A stretch of DNA of 5,311 nt, from contig DBRI01000012.1 in assembly GCA_002306295.1 (NCBI GenBank), positions 42,469 through 47,779 of the forward strand, read 5' to 3'. Below are positions 4,543 through 5,311 of the stretch, one piece after another. Each line of letters begins with the position of its first letter. Within the stretch, counting starts at the first letter, position 1. The DNA is from Patescibacteria group bacterium UBA1372 (lineage in GTDB: Bacteria; Patescibacteriota; Microgenomatia; UBA12405). The translations under genes and the position numbers were made by a program. The notes below the pieces were generated by a model. That model saw nothing but the letters and a program-made list of their open reading frames with translations, ran no database searches and had not been told where the DNA came from.

Positions 4543-4550
4543 TAGCTACT

Positions 4551-5288
4551 TTATTTGTCGATTTTGACTTTGACACTGGGGCCCATGGATGGGGCTAGAG
4601 CTAGTTTGATAATTTTGTTTGGTTTAATTAGTTTGATTAGCTCTTCCAAATTGGCTACAATTTCCTGTGGCTTTTGGGAAACTTTACCAACAGTAATATG
4701 AATTAGAGGAGCTTTCTTCTCGGTCTTGATAATGGTTTTACCAGCCTGAAGTTTTTTGACAGCTTCATCGGTATTGGCTGAAAGGGTACCATTCTTGGGA
4801 TTTGGCATTAAACCTTTTGGTCCTAAAATTCTAGCTAAAGGTAAAAGCTTAGGCATAAGAGCGGGGGTAGCTACTAAGATATCAAAATCTATTACTCCTT
4901 CTGAAATTTGTTTGATAATTTCTGGTGTGGCAACCACAATTTTCTTCTGAACGGTTTCTAGATAAGGGAAAGTTATTTCACCGACTGTGCCAGGGTCTAA
5001 AGTGGTGACAAAATGAGCATCAATTTTACCGTCAAATTTTGATAAAGAAGCTGATTGGACTAGTTTGACGGCGTCTGGCAGATCATATAATTTATTTTTG
5101 TCGATAGTTGATTTGACTTTGTGATATTTTTTAGAACGAATTTTAGCTGTAACCGGTTTGTCTTTTTTGACAATGACTTTTTCGGTAGTCTCTTCTGCTT
5201 TAACTTCGGTTGTTTCTTCGACTTTTTCAGTTTTAGAAACTTCCACTTTGGTCTCTTCGGATTGAGTGGTGTTTTTGGTTTTTGCCAT
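4551..5288 (-). CDS. rplA: 50S ribosomal protein L1 with N-terminal extension
   Basis: L1 binds 23S rRNA at the mobile L1 stalk, helps release deacylated tRNA and often represses its own operon. The family signature GPKGLMPNPKNGT lies at residues 156-168, followed by KKAPLIHITVGKVS (191-204) and a C-terminal SMGPSVKVKI segment. The conserved domain starts near residue 52 with SKKYHKVKSTIDKNKLYDL. The first 50 residues are an extra low-complexity Lys/Glu/Thr-rich extension, not found in E. coli L1. The segment before VIDFDILVATP (132-142) is about 25 residues shorter than in E. coli, affecting domain II. Both traits match my memory of Microgenomates L1. Total length (245) is near normal because the two changes offset each other. 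No Shine-Dalgarno sequence precedes the ATG at 5288. The gene normally sits just upstream of rplJ, but six plus-strand genes intervene here. Confidence 0.95.
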   Translation of the reverse strand: MAKTKNTTQSEETKVEVSKTEKVEETTEVKAEETTEKVIVKKDKPVTAKIRSKKYHKVKSTIDKNKLYDLPDAVKLVQSASLSKFDGKIDAHFVTTLDPGTVGEITFPYLETVQKKIVVATPEIIKQISEGVIDFDILVATPALMPKLLPLARILGPKGLMPNPKNGTLSANTDEAVKKLQAGKTIIKTEKKAPLIHITVGKVSQKPQEIVANLEELIKLIKPNKIIKLALAPSMGPSVKVKIDK

Positions 5289-5311
5289 TTTGATTAGTTA
5301 ATTTTTAATTT

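Noticed and set aside
4513..4550. Bidirectional terminator between the convergent genes
   Set aside because: Only weak AAGTA/TACTT pairing across a long loop was found, with no G+C stem followed by a T-tract.
4756..4950. 64-codon plus-strand open frame opposite rplA
   Set aside because: It is antisense to the L1 signature region. The apparent glycine-rich pattern is simply the complement of the conserved L1 codons.

Overview
The window is AT-rich (roughly one third G+C by eye) and most resembles a Candidate Phyla Radiation (Patescibacteria) bacterium, probably Microgenomates. The best clue is ribosomal protein L1. It has a charged, low-complexity N-terminal extension of about 50 residues and is shortened in the domain II region just before its GPKGLMPNPK signature, which matches what I recall of Microgenomates L1. 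The taxonomic call is an inference from memory; no search was run.

Layout: the two ends carry pieces of the classic rplK-rplA-rplJ-rplL operon on the minus strand. These are rplA (5288-4551) on the right, and rplJ (712-167) plus the first 46 codons of rplL (139-1) on the left. In most bacteria rplA and rplJ are adjacent. Here a block of about 3.6 kb, holding six genes on the opposite (plus) strand, sits between them. In order they are: a 75-aa helical protein of unknown function (892-1119); a membrane-anchored alpha/beta hydrolase (1121-2194); a class I SAM methyltransferase (2213-3043); a nucleoside-deoxyribosyltransferase-like domain joined to a C-terminal ribbon-helix-helix-like domain (3062-3637); and an overlapping pair resembling an AbiE-type toxin-antitoxin system, made of a small DUF6922-like partner (3656-3946) and an AbiEii/MenT-like nucleotidyltransferase (3901-4512).

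Regulation: rplJ-rplL keep their own control region at 713-861, consisting of an extended -10 promoter, an L10-leader RNA element and an intrinsic terminator acting as an attenuator. This probably explains how the ribosomal operon tolerates being split. The rplJ promoter is back-to-back with the promoter of the first plus-strand gene inside a perfect 9-bp inverted repeat, so each -35 position falls on the other promoter's -10 box.

The most striking pattern is that five of the six plus-strand genes have no Shine-Dalgarno sequence. Instead, a TATAAT-like -10 box, mostly with an extended TG, lies 5-12 nt before the ATG. Their transcripts should therefore be leaderless or nearly so, with each gene its own transcription unit even though intergenic gaps are only 1-18 nt. 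The exception is the overlapping toxin-like gene, which has a clear AAGGAG ribosome binding site. A short piece of the widespread CCTGAGCG...GCGAAGG repeat is embedded in frame in the hydrolase gene.
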